Below, one piece after another: positions 13,417 to 22,361 of a DNA stretch of 64,000 nucleotides. The translations under genes were made by a program, and so were the position numbers. The notes under the pieces were generated by a model. The model had not been told where the DNA came from, ran no database searches, and saw nothing but the letters and a program-made list of their open reading frames with translations. Origin of the DNA: Lachnospiraceae bacterium Marseille-Q4251 (lineage in GTDB: Bacteria > Bacillota > Clostridia > Lachnospirales > Lachnospiraceae); assembly GCA_018223435.1 (NCBI GenBank), contig JAGTTO010000001.1:620001-684000 (forward strand), written 5' to 3'. Positions within the stretch are counted from its first letter, which is position 1, and every line of letters begins with the position of its first letter.

Positions 13417-15009
13417 ATGGCAATCAACAGTATTGTACTCGCTGATGACGAATCCATTCAGCGCGACACTTTATCGACGATCATCCAGCGCTATGTTTCC
13501 GCCGATATTCGTCTCTGTTCCAACGGCCGGGACGCTCTCTCACTGATCGAAGAAGAGCTTCCGGATCTTCTGATCACCGATATCCGAATGCCGGTGATGG
13601 ACGGCATGGAACTCATCAAAGAGGTTTCCTCCCGCTATCCTTCCTTAAAGACCGTTCTCATCAGCGCCTATTCCGAATTTTCCTACGCGAAGACCGCCAT
13701 CACCTGCGGCGTCTCCGAGTATCTCCTGAAACCTTTTCGACCGGAGGAGATCCGAAAGCTCCTGGAAAAGCTGGACGCGGAAATCAGCGCGGCCCAGGCT
13801 CAGTCTCTCTGGGACAGGCTCCAGAAAAAAGCCGCCACCAATCAGCAGCTGATGGCCCTTTCCGCCAGTCTCTATGGTCTGCCCCTGCCAGCAGGCAAGG
13901 AAACTGATCTTTCCGCTCTCGTCCCGCCCAGAGGTCATCTCCTTCTCTTTCGCTGGAAGAGCCGGCAAAATCATGGCGTTGTCAAAAGCCCGGCCCCCGG
14001 AAATGTCCTGACGGACCGCCAACAGGAGCAGCTGCTGATCCAGCTGTGCCAGAATTTCCCCGAAGGCATTTTTCTCCCCTTAAGAAAAGGGCTGGACAGC
14101 TCGGAATGCCGCCTTCTGGTTCTGTTGTCGGAGAGCCGTTCCGAGGAAGAACTTTTCAAAAGCTTAAGCAGTTTCCAGCGGAATTTCATCTGCTGGACCG
14201 TCGTGGCTTCCTATTTTATAGAAGAAATGGCCCCTCTCAAGGAGATCTTCCAGCAGGCCAACCAGCTGCTCTCCTATTCCTTTTACTATCCTGAGAGCAG
14301 TCAGACCTTTTCCCTGGATCCGGAGATCCTGGCCGCCGTTCCTTCCATGCTGTCTCTCCACGCTTACGAGAAAACGCTTCGGGAGGCAGTACACGCTGGA
14401 AAACTGGAGGCTGCCGAGCGCAGCTTAAAGGAGCTCTATTCCCTGCTTTCCCGGAAGCCCCGGCGTTTCCCCACAGATGTCCGGTACCGGATCTCTTCCA
14501 TGACAGTCAACATTCTGCGTGAGCTGGACAGCATGATTCCCTCCCGGGAGTATGACGATCTTCTGAACCGGGCCTACTCACTTTTCAGCATCTGCGACTC
14601 CTTCCCGGAGCTTTTTCAGATTTCCTATGAGCTTTTAAAAAGCACCTCCGTCTATTTCGTTCAGGAGACCGGAACCACCGACGTGGTGGAGGATATCATC
14701 GCCTACATAAGGAGGCATTTTACAGAGGATCTGACTCTGCCCCAGCTCGCGGAAAACGTTCATTTTTCAGCCAATTATCTGTCGGCTCAGATCAAAAAGA
14801 AGACCGGTATGTCCTATATCAACTACGTCTCGCTTCTCCGTATGGAGTACGCGGAGCAGCTTCTCACCGGCACGAACCTCAAGGTCTCCGAGGTGGCGGC
14901 AAAATGCGGCTACCATGATAACAGCTATTTCAACCGGATTTTCTGCCGGAAATACGGGACTACCCCGGAGCAATACAGAAAGGCGCACAAAAAATGTTCC
15001 GAAAATTAA
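13417..15009 (+). CDS. Response regulator, YesN type (REC + AraC HTH)
   Basis: A 530-residue regulator. Receiver domain at about 1-120 with LADDES, phospho-acceptor D55 in TDIRMP and the lysine in LLKPF. The C-terminal AraC-type DNA-binding domain is at about 425-528 (LTLPQLAENVHFSANYLSAQ, then VSEVAAKCGYHDNSYFNRIF). The ATG follows GGAGG by 8 bases. It overlaps the kinase gene at 14994 by 16 bases, so the two are translationally coupled. The pair is convergent with the GH127/ABC importer genes and probably activates that operon, whose promoter has a poor -35 and a direct repeat; this link is inference. Confidence 0.93.
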   Translation: MAINSIVLADDESIQRDTLSTIIQRYVSADIRLCSNGRDALSLIEEELPDLLITDIRMPVMDGMELIKEVSSRYPSLKTVLISAYSEFSYAKTAITCGVSEYLLKPFRPEEIRKLLEKLDAEISAAQAQSLWDRLQKKAATNQQLMALSASLYGLPLPAGKETDLSALVPPRGHLLLFRWKSRQNHGVVKSPAPGNVLTDRQQEQLLIQLCQNFPEGIFLPLRKGLDSSECRLLVLLSESRSEEELFKSLSSFQRNFICWTVVASYFIEEMAPLKEIFQQANQLLSYSFYYPESSQTFSLDPEILAAVPSMLSLHAYEKTLREAVHAGKLEAAERSLKELYSLLSRKPRRFPTDVRYRISSMTVNILRELDSMIPSREYDDLLNRAYSLFSICDSFPELFQISYELLKSTSVYFVQETGTTDVVEDIIAYIRRHFTEDLTLPQLAENVHFSANYLSAQIKKKTGMSYINYVSLLRMEYAEQLLTGTNLKVSEVAAKCGYHDNSYFNRIFCRKYGTTPEQYRKAHKKCSEN

Positions 15010-16817
15010 CCAACCTTTTTTATTCCATGCGGTTCGGGCAGAGGCTCTGCATCATCCTGATCCTTTTTGCCCTGATCCCCATGCTGCTGATCCAGCAGAT
15101 CCTCATGCATTTTTACGAAAAACATATCGTGGACAGCGCCTCAAACAGCGCCTACTCCATCGTCAACGCCAACAATAACTCTCTGGATATGCTTCTCGAC
15201 AACATTGAGACAGCCGCCCAACAAATGATTGACAGCCAGTTTTATTATGATACCTTTTCCGAACTGAACGATTTCTCCGTGGGAGACTGTCTTCGCTATG
15301 ACCGGATTCTGACCCAAGAGCTCGCCAAGCAGTTTATCTACCAGGAAGCTGTCTATGACGTATATCTCTACACCTCTAAATGGCTTTTCGGAGTCAACAC
15401 AGGACTGATGCCCATCACCATCGATTCCTTCCGGAAAGCCGGTTTTGAAGAGCTGGCCCGAAACGCCAGCGGCCTCTCCTGCTGGATCACAGGCTACGAT
15501 TATGGAGAACAGACCCAGAATGATTATCTGGTAGAAAAGAGCTCTTACGATTTCCGCTACCCTTTGACGATGCTGAAGGAAATGCAGTTTCAGTACACCT
15601 CACAAGGATATTACCAGCGGCTTTCCGAGGATACTGAAAAGCCGATTCTCGTGGTTCAGGTACTGGAGAAAAGTCTTCGGAACCTCTATAAAGACAGCGT
15701 CCCCTACGACGGAAGCCTCTATGTCATCGCCAACAGCGAGGGAAGCGTGGTCTCCTCCGACAACGACACCTTTCCTGTCGGCACGGTGCTTCCCGAGGAT
15801 CTTTCTCCCTATCTCAGAACCTCCGGCTATGTGACCTATGATTTGAAGGGAGAAAAAAATCTGCTCTGCTACGATACGCTGGATGGGCGTGGGTTCTTCT
15901 CTTTCGCCCTTATTCCCATGAAAAATCTAACCCAGAATGCAGTCTGGAAAATGCGTCAGCTCCTCTGGATCTGTGCCCTGGTGCTAATCTTTCTCGCTGC
16001 TCTGGTGGCCTTTGTCCTTTCCCGGACCATCACCCGCCCTATCGCAGCCCTTACAAAGGCTGCCATCCGCGTCTCCAAGAGCGATTTTTCGGCCAACACA
16101 CCAGTTCCCCGGGGACGTGATTTCAAGGTACTGACGGAAAGCTTTAACCATATGGAAAAAGAGATCAGCCGGCTGATCCATGAAAACTATGAGATCTCCC
16201 TCCGTGAAAAAGAGACGCAGCTCATGGCTCTTACGATGCAGATCAACCCGCATTTTCTTTACAACACCCTGAATACGATTAACATGCTGGCCATCCAGAA
16301 TGACGACGACGAAACGGCGGAGCTCATTGTTTCCCTCTCGGAAATGCTCCAGTACACCTGCAAAGATTCCTCGGACCAGGCTCCCCTCTCGGCTGAGATC
16401 AGCTGGGTCTCCAATTACCTTTTCCTCATGTCCAAACGCTATAATGGCCTTTTCCGGACAGTTTTGGATATCGACGAGGACCTAATGGACTGCCGGATTC
16501 CAAAATTCATCCTGCAGCCTCTGGTGGAAAATTCCATCCTTCACGGTTTTTCGGATATGCAAAAAGAAGGAGTCCTCACTCTCGCAATTTCCAAGAGTGA
16601 AAACTCCCTCTGTATTGAAGTCAGAGATAACGGCATCGGCATGGACGAGGAACAGTTAAAAAAGTACATCCATGCCATCTGCGTGGACGGTCATGTGGGC
16701 ATCTCCAACGTTCATCGCCGCCTCTCCCTGATCTACGGGGAAAATTATAAAATCCATGTGGTCTCCGCTCCGGGCGAAGGTACCTCCATCAAGATCTGGA
16801 TCCCCGTCGAATACTAA
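14994..16817 (+). CDS. Sensor histidine kinase, YesM type
   Basis: A 607-residue membrane kinase. Membrane segments at about 18-38 and 320-341 enclose a large extracytoplasmic sensor domain. HAMP follows (RTITRPIAALTKAAIRVSK), then the phospho-acceptor block TMQINPHFLYNTLNTINMLA and an ATPase domain with PLVENSILHGF and DNGIGMD. It is the partner of the preceding regulator. The stop at 16815-16817 lies 2 bases from the stop of the convergent GH127 gene, with no terminator between. The probable stimulus is an arabinofuranosyl oligosaccharide, judged only from the neighbouring genes. Confidence 0.93.
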   Translation: MFRKLTNLFYSMRFGQRLCIILILFALIPMLLIQQILMHFYEKHIVDSASNSAYSIVNANNNSLDMLLDNIETAAQQMIDSQFYYDTFSELNDFSVGDCLRYDRILTQELAKQFIYQEAVYDVYLYTSKWLFGVNTGLMPITIDSFRKAGFEELARNASGLSCWITGYDYGEQTQNDYLVEKSSYDFRYPLTMLKEMQFQYTSQGYYQRLSEDTEKPILVVQVLEKSLRNLYKDSVPYDGSLYVIANSEGSVVSSDNDTFPVGTVLPEDLSPYLRTSGYVTYDLKGEKNLLCYDTLDGRGFFSFALIPMKNLTQNAVWKMRQLLWICALVLIFLAALVAFVLSRTITRPIAALTKAAIRVSKSDFSANTPVPRGRDFKVLTESFNHMEKEISRLIHENYEISLREKETQLMALTMQINPHFLYNTLNTINMLAIQNDDDETAELIVSLSEMLQYTCKDSSDQAPLSAEISWVSNYLFLMSKRYNGLFRTVLDIDEDLMDCRIPKFILQPLVENSILHGFSDMQKEGVLTLAISKSENSLCIEVRDNGIGMDEEQLKKYIHAICVDGHVGISNVHRRLSLIYGENYKIHVVSAPGEGTSIKIWIPVEY

Positions 16818-16819
16818 AT

Positions 16820-18700
16820 TTATTTCTCCAGGAACCAGACATCCATCTCTGTTACTCCTCTGTTTGCCCAAGCATAATAGGGGAGTAATTTTAACTGGAA
16901 GGAAACTTTTTTTCCTTTCCGGTCAGAATAAAGCGCTTTGGATGCTTCTCTGCGGGATGCCTGGACTTTGAGCACTGGCATCTCTCTTCCGGCTACCTCC
17001 GCTTTTTCCAGTTCAAAAGCGGCATCCCAGTCGATCCGCACATCCCGTAAAGGAGTATCATCATTATCGACACCTTCCGCGCAGTAAACCAACGGTCCTC
17101 TGGTGACAGCCACCCTTCCGCAGGTATCGACGATCTCGGGATTGCCCTCCCAGAGTTTTACTTTCATTTCGAGCTCCAGCTCGATGCGGTCTCCGTCTTT
17201 CCAGTCTCTCTCAAGATATACAAAACCTTTTTCCGCTGCGGCGGGAACTTTTTCTCCGTTTACCAGAAGTTCTGCCTTATCGCACCAGCCCGGAATCCTT
17301 ACGGCAAACGTGAAATTTCCCTCACTTTTCAGGGTCCAGCTGATCTTTCCGTCACAGGGATATTCTGTACGCTCCTGAAGGGTAATTGTCTTTCCATTCA
17401 GATGCAGCGTCGTATCCGCATCCATGTAGCACTGGGCAAAAATGGTGTTTCCCGCGGTGGAATAGAGATAATCGCCGATGGAACCGATCGTGCGAACCAG
17501 GTTCGGCGGGCAGCAGGAGCAGCCAAAGACTTTCACGCGCTCCAGAATGGGCAGATGCTCCTTAAGACCCTCAGGACGGCTGTCGTTAAACGCGTTTCTT
17601 CTGGGATCCACCGCCAGCGGGTTCTCATAGAAAAAGCTGTCTCCCGAGAGAGAAATGCCGCTCAGCACCGTATTGTAAAGAGCTCTCTCTGCGGTATCGG
17701 CATAGCGTCCGTCCGCCTCAATGAGCCAGAGTCTCCGGCAGAAAAGTGCCAGGGCAATGGAGGCACAGGTCTCGTTATAAGCCGTATATTCCGGGAAATC
17801 ATAATCAAACGTAAAGGATTCGCCGCGGCAGGTGGAACCCACACCACCGGTGATGTACATACGCTTCTCGGTGATATTTTCAAAAAGGGTCCGGCAGATT
17901 TCCGTCAGTTTCTCTTCCTTTGTCTCCAGAGCCAGATCTGCCATGCCAGAATAGAGGTAGAGTGCTCTCACGCTGTGGCCCTCTGCCGTCACCTGTTCCC
18001 GTACCGGAAGGTGGGACTGCATATGCTCCTGATCGGCGAAGGAATAGGTCTCATCCCGGTCGCTGGTTCCTCTGGTATTGATAAAATATTCCGCCAGCTT
18101 GAAATAGCGCTCCTCGCCGGTGTAATGATACAGTTTCATAAGAGCCAGCTCGATCTCTTCGTGGCCCGGCGTGTCAAAGGCCGCGGAGTGTTCCACCCGG
18201 AATACCCGGTCAATGAGATCCGCATATTTCATGGCTACCCGGAGCATGTTGTCTTTTCCTGTGGCCTCCTTATAGGCGATGGCTCCCTCGATGAGGTGGC
18301 CGGCACAGTAAAGCTCATGGTCGGTTCTTCTGCTAAAGCGAGCCTTCGGCTCCACCACGGTAAAATAGGCATTGAGATAACCATTGGTATCTTGGGTCCG
18401 CTCCATACGACCCACGAGTTCGTCGATCTTTGCCTCAAGCTTAGGATCCCGTTCTTTTTTCAGGAAATAGGCAGCTCCCTCGATCCATTTTGTCACGTCA
18501 GACTCCCAGAAAATATGAGGCTGATTGGGCATGCCTTTTTTCCACTGCATTTTCAGTGCTTCAAAGCGCCCGGTCTCCTCAAACCGGTCATAAACCGCAT
18601 TGACGGTCACTTTCCGGCAGAGATCCTGCTCTGTCTTCCAGAAACCTCCGGTAATCGTGCTGTCCGCAAAGCTCACCGGTTTTCCACTCCATTTTTCCAT
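16820..18700 (-). CDS. GH127 family beta-L-arabinofuranosidase
   Basis: A 626-residue cytoplasmic glycoside hydrolase (former DUF1680). The motif NETCAS (E310, C312) and the cysteine pair in GCSCCPPN (C396, C397) have the same order and spacing as the zinc ligands and catalytic cysteine of the Bifidobacterium enzyme HypBA1, so the active site looks intact. The N-terminal part is the (alpha/alpha)6 barrel, followed by beta-sandwich domains. No signal peptide, so it would act on oligosaccharides after import. It is the last gene of the importer operon, 16 bases after the MalG-type permease. The family releases L-arabinose from plant beta-arabinofuranosides; a related specificity cannot be excluded. 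Confidence 0.92.
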   Translation of the reverse strand: MEKWSGKPVSFADSTITGGFWKTEQDLCRKVTVNAVYDRFEETGRFEALKMQWKKGMPNQPHIFWESDVTKWIEGAAYFLKKERDPKLEAKIDELVGRMERTQDTNGYLNAYFTVVEPKARFSRRTDHELYCAGHLIEGAIAYKEATGKDNMLRVAMKYADLIDRVFRVEHSAAFDTPGHEEIELALMKLYHYTGEERYFKLAEYFINTRGTSDRDETYSFADQEHMQSHLPVREQVTAEGHSVRALYLYSGMADLALETKEEKLTEICRTLFENITEKRMYITGGVGSTCRGESFTFDYDFPEYTAYNETCASIALALFCRRLWLIEADGRYADTAERALYNTVLSGISLSGDSFFYENPLAVDPRRNAFNDSRPEGLKEHLPILERVKVFGCSCCPPNLVRTIGSIGDYLYSTAGNTIFAQCYMDADTTLHLNGKTITLQERTEYPCDGKISWTLKSEGNFTFAVRIPGWCDKAELLVNGEKVPAAAEKGFVYLERDWKDGDRIELELEMKVKLWEGNPEIVDTCGRVAVTRGPLVYCAEGVDNDDTPLRDVRIDWDAAFELEKAEVAGREMPVLKVQASRREASKALYSDRKGKKVSFQLKLLPYYAWANRGVTEMDVWFLEK

Positions 18701-18716
18701 TTTGTTCTCCTTTCGC

Positions 18717-19568
18717 TTACGCTTTCATACCTGTCAGTGAGATGCCTTCGATGAGGTGCTTCTGTCCCACGAGGAAAACGCCCACACAGGGAGCCACCAC
18801 GATGGTGGAAGCAGCCATCAGAAGATTCCATTTTGTAGAATAATCGCCACGGAACTGCAAGAGTCCGACAGCCAGCGTAAATTTCGTCTTTGTGTTCAGG
18901 TAAATGATGGGGCCAAAGAAATCATTCCAGTTGCCGAGAAAGGTAAAAAGAGCCACCACCACCAGAGCTGATTTTGCCAGCGGCATAATAATCCGGAAGA
19001 AAATCTGCAGCGGACCGGCTCCGTCGATGCGGGCCGCCTCGTCAAGATCCTTTGGTATGCCTAAGAAAAACTGTCTCAGCAGGAAGATATTGAAGGCGCC
19101 GCCTCCGAAAAAGGAGGGCAGAATCAGGGGCCAGTAGGTATCAATCATGTGGAAATTTCTCCAGATCATGAACTGTGGGATCAGGGTAACGGAACCTGGA
19201 AGCATCATCGTGGAGAGCACCAGTGCAAAGCAGAAGCCCTGGCCTTTCCATTTGATTCTGGAAAAAGTATAAGCCGCCATGGAAGACGTCAGAAGCGTAC
19301 CGATCAGGCAGCCCGCAACGATTGTGATCGTGTTAATCGCATATCTTCCGAAATCAGCAGCCTTGAGAGCGTCCGTGTAGTTGCTCCAGAGCATTTCCTT
19401 GGGCCAGAACACGAAGGGACGCATGCTGTAAATGTCCGTATTTTTCATAAAGGAAGAACGGACCATCCAGTAGAGCGGGATTACGCAGACCAGAGCCAGA
19501 AGAATAATCACCGCATAGACTGCCGCCTGTTTTATATAGTAGGAAGTTTTTCTTCTTCTCTTCTTCAT
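18717..19568 (-). CDS. ABC sugar importer permease, MalG type
   Basis: An inner-membrane permease with about six membrane helices and the EAA loop DEAARIDGAGPLQIFFRIIMP that contacts the ATPase. The start at the ATG of MKKRRRKTS is preferred: it has GGGGG 11 bases upstream and begins 1 base after the stop of the MalF-type gene. An ATG three codons earlier (19577) has the ribosome site only 2 bases away, and a longer frame to 19622 would overlap the upstream gene. It works with the partner permease and the binding protein. No ATPase gene is present, so a shared MsmK-type ATPase encoded elsewhere is expected. Confidence 0.92.
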   Translation of the reverse strand: MKKRRRKTSYYIKQAAVYAVIILLALVCVIPLYWMVRSSFMKNTDIYSMRPFVFWPKEMLWSNYTDALKAADFGRYAINTITIVAGCLIGTLLTSSMAAYTFSRIKWKGQGFCFALVLSTMMLPGSVTLIPQFMIWRNFHMIDTYWPLILPSFFGGGAFNIFLLRQFFLGIPKDLDEAARIDGAGPLQIFFRIIMPLAKSALVVVALFTFLGNWNDFFGPIIYLNTKTKFTLAVGLLQFRGDYSTKWNLLMAASTIVVAPCVGVFLVGQKHLIEGISLTGMKA

Positions 19569-19569
19569 C

Positions 19570-20478
19570 TTAATCATTTCCCCCTTCGTAGTAAACCCAT
19601 TTTTTCGATGACTTAAATACAATAACCGTAAGAAGCATCACGACTACAAACAGAATCCAGGCCATGGCCGAAGCTTTTCCCATATCCATGTACTTGAAGG
19701 CCTGTCTCCAGAGATTATATACATAAAACAAAGACGCATTGTTCGGTCCGCCCTCGGTGATGATGTACGCCTGGGAGAAGACCTGCAATGCTCCGATGAT
19801 GCCGTTTACCAGGTTGAAAAACAGGGTAGAGGATACCATCGGTAATGTGATATTCCAAAATTTATCCCAGCTGTTTCCGCCGTCGATCTCCAGAGCCTCA
19901 TAGTAGACCTGCGGAATCTCCTGAAGGCCGGCCAGGAAAATAACCTGGGTAGAACCGGTCCCCCAGATTCCCATAAAGACGATGGACGGGAGAACGCTTC
20001 CTTTTCCCCAGAAGAACTGGCTCTTGGGCAGGTGCAGGAACTCAAGAATCGTGTTGAAAAGGCCGAAATCCGGGTTCATCAGAAGGAGCCACACAAAGCT
20101 CGTGGCAACTGCCGGAAGAATACAGGGCAGGTAAAACAACGACCGGAAGAAGGCTCTGCATTTGATATCCCTGTTTAAAAGAAGCGCAATCATAAATGCA
20201 AAAATCAGATTGGCAGGAACTGCCATAATCGAATACAAAACGGTGGCTTTTACGGAGATCCAGAAGGTCTTCTCGTGACCGCTCAGCAATTCTATATAGT
20301 TTTTCAGGCCTACCCAGGAGGGTTTGCCTATGATGTTGTAATCGCAAAGGCTGTAGTAGCCGCTCAGCAGCATCGGAAACAGGTTAAAGATCAGAAATCC
20401 CAGTACCGCCGGCAGAGCAAAGCCCCAGCCCACAAGATTCATTCTTGTTTTTGTCTTCATCGTTTTCATTTTGCTCAT
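19570..20478 (-). CDS. ABC sugar importer permease, MalF type
   Basis: A 302-residue inner-membrane permease. It starts with a basic cytoplasmic stretch (MKTMKTKTRMN), followed by six predicted membrane helices. The EAA loop is EALEIDGGNSWDKFWNITLP. It forms the heterodimeric channel with the MalG-type protein encoded next. An RNA hairpin at 20499-20532 separates it from the binding-protein gene, a common way to make more binding protein than permease from one transcript. Confidence 0.93.
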   Translation of the reverse strand: MSKMKTMKTKTRMNLVGWGFALPAVLGFLIFNLFPMLLSGYYSLCDYNIIGKPSWVGLKNYIELLSGHEKTFWISVKATVLYSIMAVPANLIFAFMIALLLNRDIKCRAFFRSLFYLPCILPAVATSFVWLLLMNPDFGLFNTILEFLHLPKSQFFWGKGSVLPSIVFMGIWGTGSTQVIFLAGLQEIPQVYYEALEIDGGNSWDKFWNITLPMVSSTLFFNLVNGIIGALQVFSQAYIITEGGPNNASLFYVYNLWRQAFKYMDMGKASAMAWILFVVVMLLTVIVFKSSKKWVYYEGGND

Positions 20479-20498
20479 CCTTTCTCTCCCCTGTTGAA

Positions 20499-20532
20499 AA
20501 GAGAGCTGCCGTTTTTATCCGGCAGCTCTCTT
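20499..20532 (-). other. Strong hairpin between binding-protein and permease genes
   Basis: A perfect 13-bp stem (AAGAGAGCTGCCG with its complement) and an 8-nt loop. On the minus strand CTCTCTTTTC follows, so it could be a partial terminator or an mRNA 3'-end stabiliser giving higher expression of the upstream binding-protein gene. Confidence 0.7.
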
Positions 20533-20548
20533 CTTCACATTTCCATGA

Positions 20549-21904
20549 TTATTTACCATAGAAGCCCTGAACCTGGGCATTTGCATCTGCCTCGATCGAA
20601 CTGATTGCTTCGTCTGCGGTCTTCTCTCCGGACCAGAGGTCATCCAGTGCGGGGCTGATCACGTCGTTGATCTTGTTGAAGTTCTTGACGTAAGCAGTGA
20701 TAGGAGTTCTTGCGGTTCCATCCATCATCGGAGTTACGATGCTGTCATAGTAGTTTGCCGGATGATTCTCGGTGATGATGGTCTTGATATAATCGTCGTT
20801 GTACTCTTTCATGTTGGTGGGCAGCCACAGGCCGGATTTGAACAGCGGCTCGCAGGCTCCAACCTCGGTCATGATGTATTTTACGAACTCGAAAGCGGCA
20901 TCTATTTTCTCACTGTTCATCAGAGCGATGGCTCCGTAGGTTGCAACTGTTGCCGGGGTCTCACCCATTCTCGGAAGAGCTGCTACGTTGTACTCTACGC
21001 CATCGGACATCAGCCCTGCATTGGACCACTGTCCGTCAAAGCTCATAGCCACTTTATTGGTAGCCAGTGCCTCGGAAAGGCCAGGCATCGTCTCGCTTGC
21101 GGTCGGTGTGGGAGCTACATGATAAACGTAGATGAGATCTGCCAGTTTCTGGAGAACGTCTTTTCCTTCGTCAGTTGCATAACCGATAGAGGTTCCATCC
21201 TCAGTCAGGTAATCGCCGCCCTCACTGAAGAGGAAGGGCATATAGCCTGCCCACCATTTGGAGATGTTCACGCCGTAAACGTCGATGTTTTCCGGATCAA
21301 AATCGGGATCCAGAGCATTCTTTCCATTCTTGTCAATGGTCAGCTGCTGTGCATTCTTTACGAAGGTATCCCAATCCCAGGCATCCGCATATTTTGCAGG
21401 AGGCTCTTCCACGCCATACTGCTCGAAGAGTGACGGATTATAGAACATGCAGATGTTCTCAGAACCAATACCATAACCAGCCATATAGTCTTCATTCAGC
21501 ATGTATTTGAACTGATCGCCCACGCACTCGGTATCGAAGCTCTCGTCCTTGTCGATGTACTCCTGCAGGTTTGCCACAATTCCCTGCTCTGCCAGCGGGA
21601 AAAGAAGGGTATCACTGTTCATCATGCAGACTTCCGGAATATCGTTTCCAGCGATCATAGCGGTGATCTTCGTGTCATACTCATCCGGGACGTTCATAAC
21701 GGTCACATGGATATCCGGGTGGCTCTCGTTGAATTTCTCTGCAATCTCTTCGTACACAGCCAGGGTATCTCCGCCGTCCCACTCGGTAAAGCGGATCTCG
21801 GTCACGTCACCGTCTGCCTTTGCCACAAGGTTTCCACCGTTTATGCACACCAGTGAAAATACAGAAGCTCCTGCCAGTACACAGCTAATTACTTTTCTTT
21901 TCAT
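20549..21904 (-). CDS. Extracellular sugar-binding protein of the GH127-linked ABC importer
   Basis: A 451-residue secreted or membrane-attached binding protein of family 1. N-terminal signal sequence MKRKVISCVLAGASVFSLVC, with a cysteine at position 20 that could be a weak lipobox, although the -3 to -1 residues are not classical. The mature core shows the family pattern EIRFTEWDGGDTLAVYEEIA, FNESHPDIHV and later VKYIMTEVGA. It captures the oligosaccharide and delivers it to the two permeases encoded downstream. The ATG has an AAAGGAG site. It is first in the operon, transcribed from a weak-35 promoter with a direct repeat, which suggests activation by the YesN-type regulator at 13417. Confidence 0.9.
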   Translation of the reverse strand: MKRKVISCVLAGASVFSLVCINGGNLVAKADGDVTEIRFTEWDGGDTLAVYEEIAEKFNESHPDIHVTVMNVPDEYDTKITAMIAGNDIPEVCMMNSDTLLFPLAEQGIVANLQEYIDKDESFDTECVGDQFKYMLNEDYMAGYGIGSENICMFYNPSLFEQYGVEEPPAKYADAWDWDTFVKNAQQLTIDKNGKNALDPDFDPENIDVYGVNISKWWAGYMPFLFSEGGDYLTEDGTSIGYATDEGKDVLQKLADLIYVYHVAPTPTASETMPGLSEALATNKVAMSFDGQWSNAGLMSDGVEYNVAALPRMGETPATVATYGAIALMNSEKIDAAFEFVKYIMTEVGACEPLFKSGLWLPTNMKEYNDDYIKTIITENHPANYYDSIVTPMMDGTARTPITAYVKNFNKINDVISPALDDLWSGEKTADEAISSIEADANAQVQGFYGK

Positions 21905-21951
21905 AACTTTTTTCTCCTTTCTGAAATAAGCTCTGTGTTTTTGATGAGCTT

Positions 21952-22005
21952 ATTATATCAGCGGATTTTTCCGTTTTCCATTGGACGATTATGCAATCAT
22001 TGGAC
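21952..22005 (-). promoter_or_regulatory. Candidate activated promoter with a direct repeat upstream of the importer operon
   Basis: The minus strand has TATAAT (21952-21957) but only TGGAAA 17 bases upstream. Beyond this, GTCCAATG occurs twice as a direct repeat with a 19-bp period (21979-21986 and 21998-22005), the near copy overlapping the -35. This is the usual layout of an AraC-type activator site. The operator assignment is inference. Confidence 0.5.
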
Positions 22006-22010
22006 AAATC

Positions 22011-22040
22011 AAAGATCCCGCTGCAAGCAACGGGATCTTT
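22011..22040. other. Hairpin with a TGCAAGCA apex
   Basis: AAAGATCCCG and CGGGATCTTT form a perfect 10-bp stem around CTGCAAGCAA. It lies upstream of the importer operon promoter and next to a repeat with the same apex. Confidence 0.6.
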
Positions 22041-22042
22041 GA

Positions 22043-22113
22043 CTCTCGCGGCAGTCGCCAAACATCCATGCAAGCATGGCTGCTTGGCTCGTTGCTCACG
22101 GAAATCAACGCTC
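22043..22113 (-). repeat. Intergenic hairpin repeat, copy A (CATGCTTGCATG core)
   Basis: The minus strand reads CAGCCATGCTTGCATGGATG, with a GCCAA/TTGGC outer stem around it. About 45 bases match the copy at 30475-30540, and almost all differences are transitions. Shorter matches occur at 52655-52700 and 63625-63680. Confidence 0.6.
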
Positions 22114-22115
22114 AT

Positions 22116-22153
22116 AAAAAAAGAACCTCACTGATTTTCACCAATAAGGTTCT
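22116..22153 (-). terminator. Terminator of the OmpR/HAMP-kinase operon
   Basis: AGAACCT/AGGTTCT stem followed by T7 in the minus-strand sense, just after the small cysteine-rich ORF ending at 22167. Confidence 0.75.
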
Positions 22154-22166
22154 CCTATAGGATCAT

Positions 22167-22361
22167 TTATTCTTCTTCCAGTGTCCCTTCCCGGGCTTCT
22201 TTCATGAGAAGGCAGGTTTGGAAGTGGACACAGCGCCTGAAATTGCAATCCGCAAAGGTCAGAACCAGGCCCTCGGGCCGCTCTTCGTATTCACAGCAGA
22301 CCGTGTTAGCTCTGTTCTGCGCCCGGCAGTAACCGCTGATCATCTTTTCCTGAATTTCCAC
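22167..22361 (-). CDS. Small cysteine-rich protein overlapping the kinase gene
   Basis: A 64-residue ORF, family not recognised. The sequence includes SGYCRAQNRANTVCCEYEER, then CNFRRCVHFQTC, so six cysteines follow a C-x11-CC-x15-C-x4-C-x6-C pattern that could bind a metal or form disulfides. No signal peptide, so it is probably cytoplasmic. The start is uncertain: a GTG (22361) has GGAGG 8 bases upstream, an ATG at 22376 would extend it and an ATG at 22343 would shorten it. All overlap the end of the kinase gene in another frame, indicating translational coupling. A terminator follows it directly, which supports it as the last gene of the operon. Confidence 0.6.
   Translation of the reverse strand: MEIQEKMISGYCRAQNRANTVCCEYEERPEGLVLTFADCNFRRCVHFQTCLLMKEAREGTLEEE

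Noticed and set aside
21885..22115. 76-codon minus-strand frame over the importer promoter region
   Set aside because: It reads through a hairpin repeat and the promoter; a similar peptide appears at 30437 only because the repeat is present there too.
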